Below are positions 61,443 to 64,000 of a stretch of 64,000 nt of DNA, piece after piece; position 1 is the first letter of the stretch; each line of letters starts with the position of its first letter. The notes under the pieces are model-generated. The model did not search any database, had not been told where the DNA came from, and saw only the letters and a list, made by a program, of their open reading frames with translations. Source of the stretch: DAOUBP01 sp034432655 (GTDB lineage: Bacteria > Chloroflexota > Anaerolineae > CG2-30-64-16). A program made the translations under genes and the position numbers. The DNA is taken from contig DAOUBP010000096.1 of assembly GCA_034432655.1 (NCBI GenBank), positions 1 to 64,000 on the forward strand, written 5' to 3'.

Positions 61443-62531
61443 ATGAGCGCGCGCGAAGCGTTGCCCGAGCAAGTTTGTCGTCTGTGCAGCCGGCGGGACC
61501 GGTTGATCGCCGGGATGCTGGGGCTGTGTCGCGCGTGCATTGCAGCGCGGCCGGCGGAGGCGCGGGTCATTGCGGAGCGCAGCCACCGCGCGGGCCGACG
61601 GGTGTTCGATCTGCCTTTGCAGCCGCCCCAGGCGCTGGGCGGGGTGCGCTGCGGCTTGTGCAGCCAGGCATGTCGGATCGGCGAGGGGGAGCGAGGCTAC
61701 TGCGGGCTGCGCACGGTGAGAAACGGCCGGCTGGTGCACCTGGCCGGCACCCCCGAACAAGGGCTGTTGAGCTGGTACCGCGATCCGTTGCCGACCAACT
61801 GCGTGGCCGACCCCTTTTGTGCGGGACATGATCAGCGGGGCTACCATAACCTGGCCGTCTTCTACGAGAGTTGTACTTTCGACTGTCTCTATTGCCAGAA
61901 CTGGCACTACCGGGAGACCGACCCGGTGCGGAGTCGCAAAATTTCGGCCCGGGAGCTGGCGGACGCGGCTAACTCCCGTACCTTTTGCATTTGTTACTTC
62001 GGCGGCGACCCGGCCTCACAGATGCCCCATGCGCTGGCCGCAGCCCGTTTGCTGGCCGAGCGCGGGGTGGCGATATGTTGGGAGACCGCCGGCAGCGCCA
62101 GTCCGCGCTTGATGGATCGGGCAGTTGAACTCTCACTGTACAGCGGTGGGACGGTCAAGTTCGACCTGAAAGCGTTCGACGCGGGCCTGCACTACGCGCT
62201 CACCGGTGCGTCCAATGCCCAGACGCTGGCGAACTTCGCGCGCGCGGCCCGCCGTGCGCTTGAGCGCCCCCAGCCGCCCCTGGTGGTGGCCAGCACATTG
62301 CTGGTGCCGGGTTATGTGGATGCGGAAGAGATCGGGCGGATCGCCCGTTTCATCGCTGACGTGAATCCCCATGTCCCCTATGTGCTGCTGGCTTTTGCCC
62401 CCAACTGCCTGATGCCCGACCTGCCGACGACTTCGGTTTCTCATGTGGAAGCAGCGCTGGCCGCTGCGTATCGGGCGGGCCTGCGCAACGTGCGCGTCGG
62501 CAACCGGCACCTTCTATCTCGGGATTATTGA
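61443..62531 (+). CDS. PflA-like radical SAM protein with N-terminal zinc ribbon
   Basis: A 362-aa protein. Residues 12-32 hold two CxxC pairs (CRLC and CRAC) of a small zinc ribbon; a second cysteine-rich stretch follows (CGLCSQACRIG, YCGLR). The radical SAM motif is SCTFDCLYCQNW (Cys144, 148, 151). FGGDPASQ and WETAGSASP match the pyruvate-formate-lyase-activase-like family that includes AmmeMemoRadiSam radical SAM enzymes, whose substrates are unknown; the MEMO and AMMECR1 partners are not in this window. SD GAGAGGAA directly precedes ATG. The gene begins 13 nt after the tandem repeats. Confidence 0.83.
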   Translation: MSAREALPEQVCRLCSRRDRLIAGMLGLCRACIAARPAEARVIAERSHRAGRRVFDLPLQPPQALGGVRCGLCSQACRIGEGERGYCGLRTVRNGRLVHLAGTPEQGLLSWYRDPLPTNCVADPFCAGHDQRGYHNLAVFYESCTFDCLYCQNWHYRETDPVRSRKISARELADAANSRTFCICYFGGDPASQMPHALAAARLLAERGVAICWETAGSASPRLMDRAVELSLYSGGTVKFDLKAFDAGLHYALTGASNAQTLANFARAARRALERPQPPLVVASTLLVPGYVDAEEIGRIARFIADVNPHVPYVLLAFAPNCLMPDLPTTSVSHVEAALAAAYRAGLRNVRVGNRHLLSRDY

Positions 62532-62538
62532 ACTGGAT

Positions 62539-62568
62539 TTGGAGTTGTTTTCGTTTGGATGTTATAAT
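62539..62568 (+). promoter_or_regulatory. Promoter candidate of the right-edge subtilase
   Basis: A perfect TATAAT (62563-62568) follows TTGGAG (62539-62544, 3/6) at 18 nt. The leader to ATG 62632 would be about 57 nt and ends with SD AAGGAG. Confidence 0.5.
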
Positions 62569-62631
62569 CTGGCCTCGATGCCAGTTCCTGCTTCAATCCC
62601 AGTTCAGACAAACCCGGCAAGGAGCGAATAG

Positions 62632-64000
62632 ATGTCCCGTCGCCTCTCTTTCATCCTCGCGCTGATCGTGTTGATCATGTCGTTGGCACCTGTCAGTCTT
62701 GCTGCACCCGGCGCCCAGGTGATTACACCTTTGGGGCCCATTCAACCCCTACCGGCCGCGGAGGACGATACCCTCTCCGTGTACATCGTCCGGCTGAAAG
62801 GACAGTCGTTGGCCGCATATCGCGGCGATATTGCTGGTTTACCCGCCACCAGCCCCGAGGTCACCGGCGTCCGCAAGCTGGATGTGAACGCCGCAGCCAG
62901 TCGTGCTTACCTGGACTTTCTGGCTCAGAAGCGCGCCGAGTTCTTACAAGCGGCTGAGCAACGTTTGGGCCGGCCGCTGGCCGTGCGTTACGTTTACGAT
63001 GTGGTGCTCAACGGCCTGACCGTGGAGTTGACCCCTGGGGAGGCCGCGGCCATCGCCGAGCTGCCCATGGTCGTGAGCGTGCGCCCCAACATCAAGCGCG
63101 AGCTGCTTACCGACCGTGGCCCTAACTGGATCGGCGCTCCTGCGCTGTGGGGTGCCTCCAATGCCTGCGCGCCGGGCGGCAAGTGCGGTGAGGGCATCAT
63201 CATCGGCATCATCGACACCGGCATCAACACCGACCATCCCTCCTTCGCCGACATCGGCGGCGACGGCTACGACCACACCAATCCCTTCGGCTCCGGCGTT
63301 TACAAGGGGTGGTGCAACCCCGGCTTCCCCAAGCTGGTGACTTGTAACGACAAGCTGATCGGCGCCTGGAGCTACACCTCCAGCAGCAACGACCCTGAGG
63401 ATGAGAACGGCCACGGCAGCCACACCGCCAGCACCGCCGGTGGCAACCGGCTCTACAACGCTTTGCTGGACGAGCCGACCATTGACCTGGCCTTCGACAT
63501 CTCCGGCGTGGCGCCGCATGCCAACATCATCGCCTACGATGCCTGTACTGATGATGGTTGCAGCCTTGATGCGCTCCTTGAAGCCATTGATCAGGCCGTG
63601 GCTGACGGCGTGGACGTGATCAACTATTCCATCGGCAGCGCGGCTACCACCAGCCCCTGGACCGACGACGACGCGCTGGCCTTCCTGGACGCACGGGCGG
63701 CCGGCGTGTTCGTGGCCGCCTCGGCCGGCAACCGCGGGCCGGGCCCCGGCACCACCGGCTCCCCTGCCAATGCGCCCTGGCTCACCTCGGTAGCGGCCGG
63801 CACCCACGACCGCGCGCTGGTCAACGCGCTGGTGGACCTGACCGGCGGCACTTATGCGCTGGCCGACATCCAGGGCCGCAGCGTGACCGCCGGCTACGGC
63901 CCGGCGCCCATCGTCTACGCCGGGGACTACGGCAACGCGCTGTGCAAGGCCGGCATCTGGTCGCCCGGCACCTTCAGCGGCCAGATCGTGGTGTGCGACC
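62632..64000 (+). CDS. Secreted S8 subtilisin-like protease with I9-like propeptide and PA domain (partial, right edge)
   Basis: An open frame of at least 456 codons running off the window. SD AAGGAG at 62619-62624 lies 7 nt before ATG. Signal peptide (RLSFILALIVLIMSLAPVSL), I9-like propeptide (about 45-150, opening VYIVRLKGQSLA), then the S8 domain with Asp195 (GIIDTGINTDHP) and His261 (NGHGSHTAST). A PA domain insert begins near residue 402 (VDLTGGTYALADIQGRS). The Ser motif would lie beyond the edge. This layout is that of large extracellular subtilases with PA insert. It is unlike the minus-strand subtilase, which has no PA domain, so the two are not recent copies. Confidence 0.85.
   Translation, partial: MSRRLSFILALIVLIMSLAPVSLAAPGAQVITPLGPIQPLPAAEDDTLSVYIVRLKGQSLAAYRGDIAGLPATSPEVTGVRKLDVNAAASRAYLDFLAQKRAEFLQAAEQRLGRPLAVRYVYDVVLNGLTVELTPGEAAAIAELPMVVSVRPNIKRELLTDRGPNWIGAPALWGASNACAPGGKCGEGIIIGIIDTGINTDHPSFADIGGDGYDHTNPFGSGVYKGWCNPGFPKLVTCNDKLIGAWSYTSSSNDPEDENGHGSHTASTAGGNRLYNALLDEPTIDLAFDISGVAPHANIIAYDACTDDGCSLDALLEAIDQAVADGVDVINYSIGSAATTSPWTDDDALAFLDARAAGVFVAASAGNRGPGPGTTGSPANAPWLTSVAAGTHDRALVNALVDLTGGTYALADIQGRSVTAGYGPAPIVYAGDYGNALCKAGIWSPGTFSGQIVVCD

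Noticed and set aside
61173..61907. Minus-strand frame with repeated LDCGATAPLSHRQP peptides
   Set aside because: The repeated peptides are a by-product of the 94-bp tandem repeats, and the rest is antisense to the radical SAM gene.
1..64000. Search for sortase, exosortase, tRNA, rRNA, insertion sequence or prophage genes
   Set aside because: No matching motif or structure was seen by eye on either strand; absence cannot be proved without profile searches.

Overview
The window looks like chromosomal DNA of a Chloroflexota bacterium, most likely Anaerolineae or a close relative. The grounds are high GC, very large secreted proteins built from Thr-Pro linkers (TPTPTATPT type) joining SdrD-B-like, DNRLRE-like and beta-propeller modules, proteins ending in YLPLVxR, lipoproteins and a polysaccharide cluster without an outer-membrane exporter. 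This placement is inference from protein style; no rRNA or tRNA gene was found.

Layout. 0.1-3.9 kb: a multi-pass glycosyltransferase, a hexapeptide acyltransferase and a second multi-pass glycosyltransferase facing the other way. 3.9-15.8 kb: three paralogous giant secreted alpha/beta-hydrolase proteins, of which only the third keeps the nucleophile serine. 15.8-33.6 kb: an uninterrupted polysaccharide cluster, mostly with 1-11 nt overlaps or short gaps: two methyltransferases, Wzx-like flippase, asparagine-synthase-like protein, seven GT4-type glycosyltransferases, Wzz-like co-polymerase, Wzy-like polymerase, WbpD-like acetyltransferase and a GT39-like protein, closed by strong hairpins at 33.57-33.67 kb. 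33.7-50.0 kb: a radical SAM/SPASM enzyme translationally coupled to a secreted TIM-barrel protein, a PPC/DNRLRE surface protein, another GT39-like protein, the initiating sugar-phosphate transferase (WcaJ/PglC type) and two more TIM-barrel surface proteins. 50.1-60.2 kb, minus strand: a three-gene operon of two C25 (gingipain-like) peptidases flanking a TM-anchored FN3 protein, then an M14 carboxypeptidase and an S8 subtilase. 60.4-64 kb: a DUF72 protein, three 94-bp tandem palindromic repeats, a PflA-like radical SAM protein and the start of another subtilase cut by the window edge.

How it fits together (inference). The cytoplasmic genes would build a lipid-linked glycan (initiation, GT4 extension, O-acylation or methylation, flipping, polymerisation, length control) while the exported proteins form or remodel a surface matrix. 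Six exported proteins, including one C25 peptidase, carry YLPL[VLI] at or near the C-terminus directly after a Thr-Pro linker or last domain. The exported proteins that have a lipobox or a C-terminal membrane helix lack it. I read this as a possible undescribed C-terminal sorting or anchoring signal, with the C25 peptidases as candidate processing enzymes by analogy to PorU of the type IX secretion system. This is a hypothesis.
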